A stretch of 64,000 nucleotides of DNA. Source: Zanthoxylum bungeanum (lineage: Eukaryota > Streptophyta > Magnoliopsida > Sapindales > Rutaceae). The translations under genes and the position numbers were made by a program. The stretch covers positions 186,001 to 250,000 of the forward strand of contig SKCR01031796.1 of NCBI GenBank assembly GCA_019454045.1, in the 5' to 3' direction. The notes beneath the pieces were generated by a model, which was given only the letters and a program-made list of their open reading frames with translations, did no database searches and was not told where the DNA came from. Below, one piece after another: positions 35,288-48,288 of this stretch (positions are counted from its first letter, which is position 1; the number at the start of each line of letters is the position of its first letter).

Positions 35288-37891
35288 ATGGCTGGAAAGA
35301 TTAGCATTAGAGACATCATCATGGGTGACAATGTCCTTAACGGCTCCAATTTTCCAGATTGGGAGATGAATCTCAGGATAGTCCTGGGAGCTGAGAAGTT
35401 ACTCTATGTCATAGAGAAACCTCTTGGGCCTGAGTCCGGAGTTGAGCAAACAGTAGAGCATGAGCTTTGGAAGACTCATCGGGATGATAAATTAGTGCTC
35501 AATCCGTCATGCTTGCCGCAATAATTCCTCAGTTTCGTCGTCAGAACAAATGATTGGATCATTTAGTATGATGTTGAAATTGAAGGATCTCACAGATCTA
35601 ATCTTAAATTGAAGGATCTTCACATATCTAACCTTATATCTCAGAAGAATGAATTGCAAAAGAAGCTCTTTCGCTCGCGAGTGTCAAAGGGTACATCTGT
35701 CGAGCACTCTGTGTCGCAGATGATTGCTGACATCGAACAGCTAGGTCAGCTGGGCATAACCTTTGAGGCCGAGACTTCCATATATTTGATCTTACAGTCT
35801 CTGCCCGACTACTGAGGCGGGTTCATCATCAACTATAACATGATGAACCGAGAGAAAACTCTTAGAGAGTTGATGACAATGCTGAAAGAAACAGAGCCAG
35901 AGCTTCCAAAAGGTAAGAAGCGCGATGCGCATCTTACTTCGACATCTTAGAAGGCCAAGGCTTGACCAAAGACTTCTAGAAGTGTGAAGAAAAAGAAGAA
36001 AAAAGGGTAAGGCTAAATCATCACAGTCTTTTAGGAAGACTAAGGACATATCCCAAGATGTCTGCCTACATTGTGGAAAATGAGGTCACTAGAAGCATGA
36101 CTGCCGTGAGTACAATGCGGAGTTGAAGGAAGTGAAGACGGACAAGGCTTCGGCTTCAGGTATGTTTGTTATAAACATGTCCGCTACTGGTTTTAAAAAT
36201 TGGATTTTTGATTCTGGATGTGGTACTCACATAAGTACCGATGGGCATGATCTGTTGATTAGCAAGAGACTGACTTCAGAATAGATCGACCTACGAGTCG
36301 GAAACGGGACGAGAGTTGTTGTCTTGGCCGTTAGGACCTATCTTTTATATCTGCCCTTGGGGCATGTAATTACATTAGGTGACCGTTATTTTGTACCTAG
36401 TTTGACTAGGAACATCATCTCTGTATCTTGTTTAACCCGATGCGGGTATACCTTTGTATTCTGGAATACTGGGTATTTTGTATATAAATATGACATTTTG
36501 ATATATACAGCAGATGTTAATAATGATCTTTATATTTTGAATATAAATGAATCTCAAATATATAACATGACAAACAAAAGGCTCAAATTGAGTAACACAG
36601 ATGAAACTTATTTATGGCATTGTCGTCTGGGACACATTAATAAGACTCGTATATCCACACATTCGAAGAGTGGATACTTAGATGGATTTGATCCTAATTC
36701 ATATGACGTCTGCGAATCTTGTTTATTAGGCAAAATGCCTAAAACACCTTTTAGCGGTAAATGTGTACATGCCACCGAGCTGTTAGTCCTCGTTTATGGT
36801 CACGTATGTGGGCTCATCTCTAGCCAGACTAGAGGTGGATATAAATACTTCGTAACCTTTACGGATGATGCAACACGTTATGATTATGTGTATCTTATGA
36901 GACACAAGTAGGAAACTTTTGAGAAATTCAAAGAGTTTCGACACGAAGTAGAAAAACAAACCGGTAAAAGTATTAAAACATTACGGTCGGACAGTTGTGA
37001 AAAATACTTAAGCAATGAGTTTCAAGATTACTTGAAAAAATATGGTATTCTTTCACAGTGGACTCCTCCCGAAACACCTCAATTGAACTGTGTGTCCGAA
37101 CGGAGAAACCGAACTTTGTTCGACATGGTAAGGTTAATGATGAGTCGCACTGAGCTACCAATTTCCTTCAAGGGATACGCATTGAACAGTGCAATACTTA
37201 TTTTGAATAAGGTTCTGTCAAAGTCTGTTGGACAGACTCCATATGAAATATGGACATGAAAGAAATCGGGTTTCACAGTCCTGAAGATTTGGGGATGCTG
37301 GACATATGTCAAACGTTTGGATGGTACCAAATTAGAACCCAAATCGGATAAGTGCCTATTTACAGGTTATCCTAGGGAAATCAAAGGATATTACTTCTAC
37401 AACCCACAAGAGAACAAAATATTTGTTGCTCTTCATGCAGTTTTCCTCGAAAATGAATTCATAGATGCAGTAATAAGTAGGAGGAAAGTAGAACTCGATA
37501 AAAATTAGAGTGATACTGTTCCTGACACCGACCCTATCTAGGAACACGAACAGTTTATCAGGGATGAGATTGTTCCACAATCTTCTAATATACAAAAATC
37601 GCGTAGGTCGAAGAGAGTCAGAAAATAACCTGAAAGGTATGGTTTCTGATCTCACCTCATGTAGATATTAATCTTATTGAGGATAATAAGCCGGCTACGT
37701 ATGAGAAAGCGATATAAGATATTGACTCCTCTTTATAGTAAGTGGCCATGAAGTCCGAAATAGATTACATATATACCAACCAAGTTTGGACATTGGTTGA
37801 TGCACCAGAAGACGTTAAGCCGATTGGTTGTAAATGAGTCTTCAAGAGGAAGACGGACATGGATGGCAACATACAAACGTACAAAGCTAGG
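35288..37891 (+). pseudogene. Copia B gag-protease-integrase-RT start, decayed
   Basis: gag starts MAGKISIRDIIMGDNVL. The zinc knuckle (36059-36103) keeps CLHC but has two stops. The protease keeps WIFDSGCGTH near 36200. The 36324-36911 open piece has the WHCRLGHI...CESCLLGKMP zinc motif and the integrase core. The first catalytic Asp is lost: HSD in copy A reads YGH here. A stop follows in RHK*. Open piece 37032-37259 has SERRNRTLFDMVR with the Glu kept, and 37317-37508 has KLEPKSDKCLFTGYPRE. Stops and frameshifts run to the first solo LTR at 37892, which splits RT in the KAR segment. Confidence 0.85.
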
Positions 37892-40511
37892 TGTAGGACA
37901 CAGAACTTGACGACACTGTTCTAGGCTCACGGCCTAGTTGGGAAGTACGAAATAACATGGAGTCCCCACCCGGTGTGAACCGGGACAAAGATTTAAGGCC
38001 GCACTCACCCCTCGCAAGGGAAGACCTCAAACCGTTGGGTTCGGAATGGTCCCTTACTTATGTCACTTGTGATGATATAATTTGTGCAATGAATCAACCA
38101 AGCCTACTCAATAATCATGCTCAAGGGTACTTAGATCTAACATGCTTTCATCCAAATAACTCCACGCAATGTAACACAACGAGCATATTGAACCATTAAA
38201 TCAACATGTATAAATCATTATCCAAACACATCATAAACTAATAACATGCATAAGGAACAACCTAATGCTTTAACAAATAAATAACAAACTAAATTAAACC
38301 ATGCTTTAAATAATAAGCGAATAACCTAAAGACTATAACATGCTTAAATACAAATTTGGATGAGACGAGATACGTGTATCTTAAGTGGTACGTGGCATTG
38401 TATCCCGAGTGCAGACCATACTACCGTCCATTCGGAATCGGCTATGGAATTTACGTCCGGGTTTCCATCCGATATACCACAGAAGGGAACACATGTCCCG
38501 CTCATCCAACAATCACATCATGCCTCAAACGACTCTCATGCAATTATATATCAAAATAAATAAAACAAAAATAAAGAAGATAAGTAAAAAGGTGCCCTCA
38601 GGTCTAACCTCTTTTGTCGTCTCAAGAAAGGGCGTCACACGTTCGTTGGAAGGGTTGATGTTCCGTAACTTTTCTGGTTCACTGATCCGATGTTTTTCCT
38701 CGCTGTCTCTCGCTGTTCGGCTCGTTGTTTTCACCTCGTTTCGTGGTGTTTTCTGGACTTTTTTGGGGTGATTTTTTAGGTGCAGTTTCAGGCAGTTTTT
38801 AGGTGCAGTTCGGGACTGTTTTATGCGGTTTTAAGGAGGTTAGGGCTGCTATTTTACTCACTATTTTCAGGGGTTTTACTGGGCTATTTTAGGGGATATT
38901 TTCGGTGTTCAGAGACGGTATTTTCAGTGCAGTTTTGATGATGTTATACGGCAGTGGGCTGGGCAGTTTTTGACGTGAATAGGTGGGGCTGTTTTGGACA
39001 GTTTCTGGGTGCGATTATGCGGTTTTACTGGCAGTGCAATGAAGGGTATTTTGGCGTGAGCAGTGGGGGATTTAGGGGGGCTGTGTGCGCTGATTTGAGG
39101 GGGCAGTGAAGGTTAAATGGTGTGAGTAGTGAACGTTCACGTCAATTCTCAATACATGATGAGTGAAGGTTATTGTGGCAGTGTATTGATGCGGTTAAGA
39201 GGCTGTTGAGGACTTGAAGGGTTTTACATGTGCCAGCCGAGTTTGAATGAAGAGGCTATTAGGGTTTGGTTAACGTGGCTGGCAGTGTAGGCGAAGGATG
39301 TGCGTGTTGAGTGTAAGGAGCTTTTGAGGTTTGTGAGCTTACGTGAGGGATGAGGCAATGTTTGTTGCTTTGTACGTTAGTGGGGCAGGTGGCTAGGCGT
39401 GGGTGAAGCAATGTGAGAGGCTGTGCGTGAATTGGTTGAGTGTTATGGCTACATGAATTGAAGGCAGGTGGTGTGATGAAGGACAGCTAGTGGGGGCTTT
39501 TTATGTGTGTGGAAGGGAACAGATTGTGGGGTAAAGGGGCTGATTTGTGGCGTTGAATGCTGAGATGAGAGAGAAGGGCAGGTTTGCAGGGTTTATTTGT
39601 TTGAGAGATACGTGAGATGCATGGGAAAGAAGAGAGAAGGGCCGAAAGCTGGGGTTTATGTGTTGTGGTTTGTGCGGCAGTGGGATAGGGTTTTTGGTGC
39701 GAATGAATTATGTTATTTTCTTTGTGAGTAATATGAATGAGCTAGGGTTTCTTTACGGTTGTTGTGGTTATTTGTGTGAAGGCTGTCGAATGGAGAGAGA
39801 GAGAGGGGTATGCTGAAAGTTGTGTAGAAGATGAGGGGGAGGCTGCCGAGTGGTTTTGTTAGGAGGAGAGAGAGAGGGGTATGCCGAAATTTTTAGGGTT
39901 TCTATTGTTTTGGTTCTAGAGAGATAATGAGTTTAGAGAGAGGATGAAGAGAGAATAGAGAGGCTAGAGAGAGTGAAGGAGGATGGGCGTGAGGCTCAGG
40001 GTTATTTCCTTTGTGTTTTCGTCAGAATGAGCCGGGGTTTCGAAAGATGGGTGAATGGTTCTTTTTATAGGTCAAGGGAGGGGGTTTTACCTTGTTTGGG
40101 TAGGAGAAGGATTTGTGTGTTAATTGGGGATATATTTTAATTAAAATGAGATAGGGAAAATCTTTAATTAAGGGAAGTGATTTATGTATTTTAGGAAAGG
40201 GATTTAATTTAATCTTGGAAGTTAATTTAATGTGTTTTAATTTAATTTAATTTGTGAGGTGTATTTTATGTTTTATTTATTTAATTTGTAAGGTGTATTT
40301 TAATGTTTTAATTATTTATTTGTGAGATGTGTTTTAAAATAGAGGTCCAACAAGCGAACCCGAAGCGAAACAAGCGAGTTAAATCCGACCGAATGCTAAT
40401 TTCCAACTTTACCCTTCCAACTTCCGTTTCCCGCGACTTTTATGACTAAAGATGTAGTGCCTTCATACGAGACTCATCATCAGGCTGATATGCAAAAATG
40501 CAATGCCTACA
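37892..40511 (+). mobile_element. Solo LTR 1 (TGTAGG...CCTACA), inserted in Copia B RT
   Basis: 2,620 bp from TGTAGGACAC to GCCTACA, flanked by exact CTAGG duplications (37887-37891 and 40512-40516). The empty site CAAAGCTAGGCTTGTAGC is seen in copy A, and an almost identical one in copy C. It shares long blocks with solo LTR 2: CCCGGTGTGAACCGGGA, CTCACCCCTCGCAAGGGAAG, TCCAACAAGCGAACCCGAAG and the ATGCAAAAATGCAATGCCTACA end. A TATA-like TTTTTATAGG at about 40065 suggests plus-strand transcription. There is no coding capacity and no PBS or PPT inside. Confidence 0.9.
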
Positions 40512-41640
40512 CTAGGCTTGTAGCGAAAGTGTATCGTCAATGATATGATGTCGATTACAACGAAACTTTTTCACCAGTTGCTATGATTAAATCCATTCAG
40601 ATAATGCTTGCTATTAATGCATATTTCGATTATGAAATATAGCAGATGGACGTCAAAACCACTTTCCTTAACGAAAATCTTTTGGAGGATGTTTATATGC
40701 AACAACCTGACGATTTTGTCATGCCAAAACATGCAAACAAGGTTTAAATCGATACATTTATGGATTGAAGCAAGCATGGTGATCTTGGAACCAACATTTT
40801 GATGAGATCATAATGGAATGTGGTTTCAGTCAAAATGAAGATGATTCTTGTGTATATAAGAAGGTTAGTGGGAGCGCACTGCTATTGATTGTCCTATATG
40901 TTGATGATATATTACTTTTTAGCAATGACATTCCCATACTAAAATCGGTGAAAGCTTGGCTGTCATTAAAATTCTCAATGAAATACTTGGGAGAGACAAT
41001 CTTTATTCTAGGAATAAGGATCTATTGTGTAGATCTAAAAGTTATTGGCACTCACATTGACAAACATGTACGCGATCTGGTGTCTCATATGCTTTGAGCA
41101 TGTGCAGTCACTATCAGACCAATCTAGGTGATGGTCACTGGATTGATGTTAAGAACATCCTTAAGTATCTTGGACGAACTAAGGATGCTTTCATAGTCTA
41201 TGGAGATGGAGAACTTGGGGTGACTGGGTTCACCGATGCAAGTTTCCAAACCGATTAAAGACGACTGTAAGTCGAAATAAAGGTACATATCTTGTTTGAA
41301 CAACAGAACAGTGAGCTAGAAATCTTCCAAACAAGACTGTTGCCGATTCAACAACAAAAGCGGAATACATTGCTGCAGCTGAGGCAACAAAAGAATCATT
41401 TTGGATCTATAAATTTCTAATTGGATTAGGAAAAGTTCTGTAACAGCTGAGCTGGGCTACAACACAGGCTAAGGAACCACGCTCTCATCAATGATCCAAG
41501 TATGTACTTCGATGGTTTCATCTGATTCGTGAGATCACACATCGTGGCAATGTGAAGATCGAAAAGATCGTTTCAGATGATAATCTTACAGATCCGCAGA
41601 CGAAAGCTATAGCTCAGTAAAAGTTTGAGCGACATGTACA
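40512..41640 (+). pseudogene. Copia B RT and RNase H remainder, decayed
   Basis: Continues RT after the solo LTR. MDVKTTFLNEN holds the first catalytic Asp, and the open piece 40813-41097 keeps LYVDDILLFSND. RNase H follows from about 41100 (TDASFQTD-like, then ADSTTKAEYIA-like) with stops and frame changes. It ends near the GVGHLSD-like tail before the PPT. Confidence 0.8.
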
Positions 41641-41691
41641 TAGTTCAGGTGTTGGACACTTGAGTGATTAACTATAGGCCAAGTGGGATAT

Positions 41692-44600
41692 TATTGGACA
41701 ATTATAACCCATAGCATCACTATTTGTAAAAGATATGATGTTTTTGTACAAATTAACTATGTGACAAAGGAAATTGCTCTTTTATAATTTTGTATTGGAT
41801 TACTTGGATATATAATTATAAAAGTTCATATGATAGTACCAGATTAACAAGATATGAGACAGTATTAATCCACGAAATGTTTAATCATTAAATATTCCTA
41901 GTCGTAATATTATCGAGACTGGACATCGATAATGCGGAATAGGCTAATATTACACTCGTGCGCGTTATGGAAGCTTAATGACATAGTTCTCATATATTTA
42001 AGTATTTGATACTTATGAAAGTGTGCTAGGAGGTTCTGTTAGCCGTTGGACCGGGAACAGTTCGCTCTTGATAGACCACTCGGAGTCCCATTAGTATTAT
42101 GATTGTGTCTATGAGAATCCGAATCAGGGTAGGTATATGTGGTTGTAGGACACAGAGTGGGGCGCATGCTGTGTTCTAGACTCAGGGCCTAGTTGAGAGT
42201 ACGGAGTAGTCCCGGGGAACTAAACCGGAGAATAATGGAGTCGCCACCCGGTGTGAACCGGGATAAAGATTAAGACCGCACTCACCCCTCGCAAGGGAAG
42301 ACCTCAAACTGTTGGGTTTGGAATGGTCCCTTACTTATGTCATTGTGATGATATAATTTGTGCAATAAATCAATCGCATCTACTCAATAATCATGTTCAA
42401 TGTCACTTAGATCTAATATGCTTCCGCTAAATAAATCCGAATCTAAGTTTGCATGCTGTGAAAGTAAGTCTTTAAACAACAAACACGCAATATCACACAT
42501 CGAACATATTGAGCCATCAAACCAACATAAACAAATAATTACTTAAACATGAATATAAACTAAACGAAACATCATGCATAAAGAATGAAGAATCAACATG
42601 CCTAAATAACACAATCATGCTTTGAAAATTAATAACAAAACTAAGTTAAATCATGCTTAAAATAATAAATAAACGACCTAGAACTATGACATGCTCAAAT
42701 ACAAGTTTGGATGGAACGAAACATATGTCTCTTAAGTGGTACGTGGCGTTGTATCCTGAGTACAAACCGCACTACCGTCCATTCGGATTCGGCTACGGAA
42801 TTTACATCCGGGTTTCCATCCGATATACCACAAAATGGAGCACATATCCCGCTCATCCAACAATCACATCATGCCTCAAACGACTCTCATGCGATAATAT
42901 ATTAAAATAAACAAAAATAAACGAAAAGGTAATAAATAAAAGAAACGAAAGATAATAAATAAAAGGTTGCCCTCAGGTCTAACCTCTTTGTCGTCTCTCG
43001 AGGGGCGTTACACGGCCGTCGGAAGGATGAATGCTCCGTAACTTTTCCGGCTCACTAGTTCGATGTTATTACTCGTTGTTTCGCTGTTTGGGCCATTATT
43101 TTCACTCCGTTTCGCTGCTGTTTCTGGTCACGAATTAGGCTTGTTGTTTTGCGGCTTTTAGGGCTAAGATGTGGGTTGTTTCAGTGATAAAAATTGGGCA
43201 GTTTGGAGGTCGAATCGTGCAGTTTTTCTGGACAGTTTGTGGCTGTTGTCAAGGTGCAGTTCGGGTTAATTCGGGGACAGTTTTGCGGCGGTTTTGGGGT
43301 CTTGGATGTGCGGCAGTAGGCTGTGATGAGTGAGTGTGTGCGGCAGTAGGTGAGTGAGTGTGTGGCGTTGTGGTAGCTTTAACGTGAAAGGTTTATGTGT
43401 AAGAGGCGTTGTGGTGTTGATAAGGGTTTTACTAAGTGCGTGGAGGCTAGTCAAGGCGTGAGGGCAGGTGGCTATTAGTGGGCGTTTAAGGCAGAGGACG
43501 CATGTTTGTGAGGAGACGTGGTGAGCAATGGCAAAGGCGTGAAAGGTAAGGCGTGAAAGCTGATCACGTAGGGCTGAGGGTAGTATGAATGTGGCTTGGC
43601 TATTTTACGTGAGACGGCAAATGGGCTTGTGACGTCTTTGAGGCTTCTGGGTGATGAATTGCTATATGCGTTAGATTGGCAGGGAGCAGGTGGCGTGCGC
43701 GCTGAAGGCTGGTGAGACGCAAGGCTACGTGAAGCTTGGTTTTTGATGATTAATTGCGTGGAGTTTGTGAGTGGAGAGTAATGAAGGTTTTGAGTGGTGA
43801 GTGAGCGTGGTGTTGGACGTGTCAAGTGAGGGCAGTATGTGAGGTGTTTGAGAGTGGCCGAGGTGCTTTGTGTGCGTGAGTTTTTGGCTTAGTTGAGGGT
43901 TACGTGGAGGGTCAAGGGCTGTTGCTTTGCGTGAGGCTAGGCAGTTTGTTTTTTTGTTTTTCTTTTTGGTTGAAGTGCCGTGGGGATGCTCTCTGTGATG
44001 GCCTGTGTGTGAAGGCTGAATGAGTGCATTTTTTTGTTATTTGTTCACGTCATGGCCGAGCAGGGTGGCTGGTTGGTGTTTCAATGGTTTGTGTCGTCAA
44101 GGGGCTTACGTGAAGGGTTTTTTATTTGTCCTAGGGTTTCTAGAGAGAGGGAGTGAGAGAGAGAGTGAGTGAGGAGAGAGAGAGAGGAGTGATGAGTGAT
44201 GAATGAGCTGTGAGGGGCGTGATCTGCGTTGATGAAGGGGGCAGTAAATGAGTTTAGGGTTCTGTTTGTGGTGAGGCTGCCGAGTGGGTTGAGAGAGGAG
44301 AGAGCCGCAAATATGTTTAGGTTTTTTTGGATTATTTTTTTTGTGTTGTTCCGTGAGTGAGAGAGGCAGAGAGAGAGTTGATTTGGTTTCTGATTACTGC
44401 CGTGAGAGAGAGAGAAGAAGATGAATGTATGTGGAGAGGGCTGGTTATTTTCTTTATGTTTTCGTGAGGATCAGCCGGGGTTTGGTAAAAGGGTGAATGG
44501 TTCTTTTTATAGGCCAAGGGAGGGGGGGGTTTACCTTGTTGGGGAAGGAATAGGGTTTATGCATTAATTGAGATATATTTTTAATTATTATGGGATAGGG

Positions 44601-46430
44601 AAAATCTTATAATTTAGGGAAGTGATTTATGTATTTTAGGAAAGGGATTTAATTTAATTTGGAAGGTGGTTTAATTTGTGAATGTGATTTATTTTATTTA
44701 AGTTTAATTTAATTTGTTTTAATTTAATTTGAGATGTGTTTTAAATGTTTTAATTATTTAATTTGTGAGATGTGTTTTTTAATATTTTAATTATTTTTTA
44801 ATGTGATTTAATGGGTTTGGTGTGTTTTAAAATAGATGTCCAACAAGCGAACCCGAAGCGAAACAAGCGAGTTAAATCCGACCCAAATGCTAATTTCCAA
44901 CTTTGCCCTTCCGACATCCGTTTCCCGCGGCTTTCACAATCAAAGAGGTAGTGTCTCCAAACGAGACTCATCATCGGGACTTATATGCAAAAATGCAATG
45001 CCTACAGTGGTCTTAACCTGAGACTTGCATCGCTAATACTTGCGACAATCAGTATACTTTGTTTTTGGTCGTCCGGAGCTTTAACAGGTTCTGTGTACGC
45101 CTCTTCTGGGTTTACTGAGAATCATAGTGTATTGGGTGTGATGTCAAGATGGAAGTATCACTTCAGTCATATGGAGATGACGATAACGTAGGATACGGAA
45201 CTAGTACTCTTAAGTACTGCAGTCATCGGGATAATATGGCTAGGTCATGATTATCCGATTATAGAGACTAGTTACCAGAGATCTGATATGCTTCGTACGG
45301 GGCAGACACAATTCCAACCCCAGGCCTAGCATGTGACATCCGATACTAGATCGTAATACGCAATACTACGTATACTACGCTTGAGATAGATTACATATTC
45401 CTTAAAAGAATATTTCTGAAGAATTGGGTAGGCAAGGTGATTTGCTAGAAGCCAACCATGTCTTGTAAATCGATGAGAATGTGGTACCGAGTACACACGT
45501 GTTCGGATAGTCCGATGACCGTATTTACTGCCAGCATATCCAGTGATCTCTTGAGTCGTTTCCCAAAGATTCACCAATGACATTTGACTCGAACAGAATT
45601 AACATGAGATTAATTATGAGAGAGAAAATTGATCTAAGATTAATTACAACAAGAATTAATCTGGGATTAATTCGTCTAGAAGAGAAAACGCGATTAATTT
45701 AGAATTAATCAGCAAAGTAAATTTAATAGTTAAATTGGATTTTACTATTTAATTGGACTAAAAATATATCGGATATATTAATTAAAATTTGATTTCAATA
45801 CGGAATTAAAATTGGATTTTAATTCAAGCGAACAAATTAATTTGGAATTAATTCGTAAGCGACTTTCGTAATAATTTTGCTGGGTATTATTATTTAAATA
45901 AATTTGATTTAATTACGTCGCGACGGAAAATTCTTTAAATCGGATTAAACGAACCCGAGCTCAAAGTGTGTTGTGTAAGCCAACTAGATTTGGAATTAAA
46001 TTGGGTGGGACTCATTAACTTACATCACATGTCACTTTGTGATGGAAGTAGTTGGAATAGTAATTGGATTACTTAATGCACACAACCACCAACTTAAATT
46101 AACTTTGGAAGTCAAACTTTTGATTTTAAGTTTTGGAAAACAAAATACACTATTCACTCATCCTCTCCCTCTCTCATTGCTAAACACTCATCTCCTTGAA
46201 GGGTAAATTTTGTTCTTCAAAATTTGTAAAGCTAGCACTTTTGGGGTCAATTAAGGTGATAGGGAAACTAACTTAGAGTTTGGAACTCAACAAATAGACT
46301 TGGAGCTTCTACATTCAAGGAAATTTTTGAAATTCCTCAACCAATCATTGTAATTATTTCCGCAACTTATTTGATTTATTCACACACAAATCATGATTTA
46401 GAGATCATTGGCATGTGTAGGACACTAACA
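41692..46430 (+). repeat. Copia B 3' LTR, split by solo LTR 2
   Basis: Starts TATTGGACAATTATAACCCA (the usual TGTTGG start has mutated to TATTGG) and ends GTAGGACACTAACA like the 5' LTR. Removing the 2,863-bp insert and one 5-bp duplication leaves 1,871 bp. Confidence 0.88.
42144..45006 (+). mobile_element. Solo LTR 2, inserted in the Copia B 3' LTR
   Basis: 2,863 bp from TGTAGGACACAGAG to GCCTACA, flanked by exact GTGGT duplications (42139-42143 and 45007-45011). The uninterrupted site, TTTGGTCTTAACCTGAGA, is present in other LTR copies of the family. It is the same family and orientation as solo LTR 1. The centre is G-rich with GAGAGA runs. Open frames on the minus strand at 43266-43825 are compositional. 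Confidence 0.92.
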
Positions 46431-46986
46431 GAAAATAGATAAAATAAAATTTGATTTAATAGATTTATTTAATGATTATATTAGTATATATAACTTACAA
46501 TCATTAAGACAATCTAGTAGTGAACCCGTAATTAGTTCAAGACTTAGTGTAGGTGATCGTTGGTTACTACAACGGAATAAAAAACATAGGGATAACACGA
46601 CTAACAACCCAAAATTAGATAATTATTTATCTATCAATTTCGAGTTTCAACTGAAAGTTTAGTGCGTAAAAAATTTCTAGTACTTGAATGGTGGAACCGA
46701 CATCAAAATGTCTATCATGTTTTATCAACTATTATTAAAAAAGTGTTGGCAGCACCTGTTTCCATCGTTGCGGTTGAACAAATCATCAGCTTATGAGGTA
46801 ATATTTTGGAAGCGATACTGTCTTCATTATACCCAAGCACTTTAAAAGCAACAGCATGTGTGGATGATTAGACCCGAACTGATCCGAGACAATAAGAATA
46901 TGCCCCCGATGACTTTAAAGACTTGTTCGACAATGCAAGTGGAACGGGAGCTGAAGGATCAACAGACACTGATAATGATGATGATT
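46431..46986 (+). pseudogene. hAT transposase C-terminal part
   Basis: Resumes the transposase after Copia B. NTTNNPKLDNYLS is followed by the hAT dimerisation domain: FLVLEWWNRHQNVYHVLSTII, then VLAAPVSIVAVEQIIS (family: LAIPVSTVASESAFS), GNILEA, SSLYPSTLKATACVDD, and an acidic tail ending in several Asp. It has internal stops and at least one frameshift. It confirms that 29812-31274 and this piece were one gene. Confidence 0.85.
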
Positions 46987-47339
46987 GATGAGTTTGAATA
47001 ATTGTAATGGGAACTATCTTAAAAAATATAATGAAACTACGTGACCTTTGATTCCTCTCACCCCTATAGGATACATAGACAACTTAAGTTTGTAAAAATT
47101 AAAGTTCAAACTCTTTAATTTTATTTTTAATTTAATATAATCTAAAATCAAATTAATAATATTAAATAATTTTTTTAATTTTTAAAAAACTCATTATTAA
47201 AATTTAAAATTTAAAAAAATAAATTGAAATCGTCCTGTTTGGTTCCGATTGAAACCATGAACTGGAACCGAACCGAACCGTTGATCGAGCCTAATACCTG
47301 GATCAAATCCAGAAATCCATTCTCCTATAGAATTTCTCC

Positions 47340-47712
47340 AATGACGCCTACATGAGAAACTCCATTCTCCTTGGCATTTGGAACAAAAGTTGTCATTCTG
47401 CTGAGATAGGAATGCCCACTAACCAAGTTCATCACTTCGTCCACATCCTCTATGATGAGCTACAATGTCGAACCTTTGATCTCTTGGAAGAAAAGAAAGG
47501 TACTTCGTTATTATTATGCCCGAGTTAAACACCAAAGATTCATTAGTCGGGGATCTCGTCTTGAATAAGGTTGTACCCAAAACTCAAGAACCAGCAGCCG
47601 GCATCCGACCCTACATCGTCAAGTAAATTGTCAGACCTGTTTTATCTTCCCTAGATGGAAAAATCTTGAGACATGTTTGGAATTTCGAGCACCTAATGAT
47701 TTACCATCAATA
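47340..47712 (+). pseudogene. Ty3/gypsy integrase C-terminal fragment
   Basis: Pieces in order match the end of plant gypsy pol: TPFSLAFGTKVVI (family TPFSLAFGTEAVIP), FDLLEEKKG, YYYARVKHQRF (family YYNxRVKPRxF), then NKVV...GIRPYIVK and LSSLDGKILRHVWNFEHL (family LPRPWNAEHLK). Several frameshifts and stops. No other part of this element is in view. Confidence 0.65.
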
Positions 47713-48288
47713 ATATGATATTTTACTTGTAATCAGACAAGTCTGACCTTCCACTCATGGTCGGACAAGTTTTGTAAAGACAAAACATATTAGTAAAGAT
47801 CATATTTAGGTCAAAGAAATTCTCCATTTCAACTTTCCATAAGATGATTTCTAATGATGATCATAGCATCATTAGTTATATTTATTTCTCCATCAGCACC
47901 AGCTTTGAAATTCCAAGATAAAAAGGAAAATTTCCTTGCCAATGCTTGTGGATGCTTTGGTAGTATCGATTTTTACTTGGTGTCAAATTTGATAAAGATG
48001 CACTAATTCATTATTGAGAGGAAGTTCAAGCAAAGGAAATCAAAATCTTATTCAGAGAATAAAGGTTAAGATGGGTACACAAAATTATCCTAGGATCCGA
48101 GGGTAAAAATTATCCTAGGATCCTAATATGGAAAAACCTCATTACCAATCAAAATATCATAAAAGAAAAGTATATGAAAAGAGAAACCTCATTAACAGTC
48201 AAATTTTTCTCTTTTACAAGATAGAACCTCAAGACTGAAAGAAATTTGCAGCAAGTAGGAGAAAATTTGGTTTCATAAAAGAAAATTT
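47713..48288. other. Sequence between gypsy fragment and the SURF2 stop
   Basis: No gene seen. The part nearest 48288 is probably the SURF2 3' untranslated region. The motif TCGGACAAGTTTT / CAGACAAGTCTGACC near 47735-47770 is a short repeated remnant of the gypsy 3' end. Confidence 0.4.

Larger units (their letters stand above)
31275..46430 (+). mobile_element. Copia retrotransposon, copy B, with two nested solo LTRs
   Basis: Plus-strand element inserted in the hAT transposase. The 5' LTR is 31275-33167 and the PBS-like site follows at 33169. The leader runs to 35287, then gag-pol remnants 35288-41640 and a PPT-like AGGCCAAGTGGGATA just before the 3' LTR at 41692-46430. One 2.6-kb solo LTR interrupts RT and another of 2.9 kb interrupts the 3' LTR. 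Without them the element is about 9.7 kb. Flanking 5-mers (AATAA and GAAAA) do not match well, so the target duplication is decayed or the end is off by a base. Confidence 0.88.
29373..47293 (+). mobile_element. hAT (Ac-like) transposon split by a Copia nest
   Basis: Imperfect terminal inverted repeats: TAGACTCGGCCACGGTTC at 29373 and TAGGCTCGATCAACGGTTC reading inward from 47293. They are flanked by the near-identical 8-mers ATACTGGG and ATACCTGG, as expected for the 8-bp hAT target duplication. Subterminal regions are full of GGTTC/GAACCG repeats on both sides (29385-29600 and 47235-47280). Between them is a hAT transposase pseudogene broken by Copia B at 31275-46430. Without the nest the hAT element would be about 2.8 kb. 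Confidence 0.75.

Noticed and set aside
43266..43825. Minus-strand Pro/Ser/Thr/His-rich open frames
   Set aside because: Compositional by-product of the G-rich plus strand in solo LTR 2; not shared by solo LTR 1 at the protein level.
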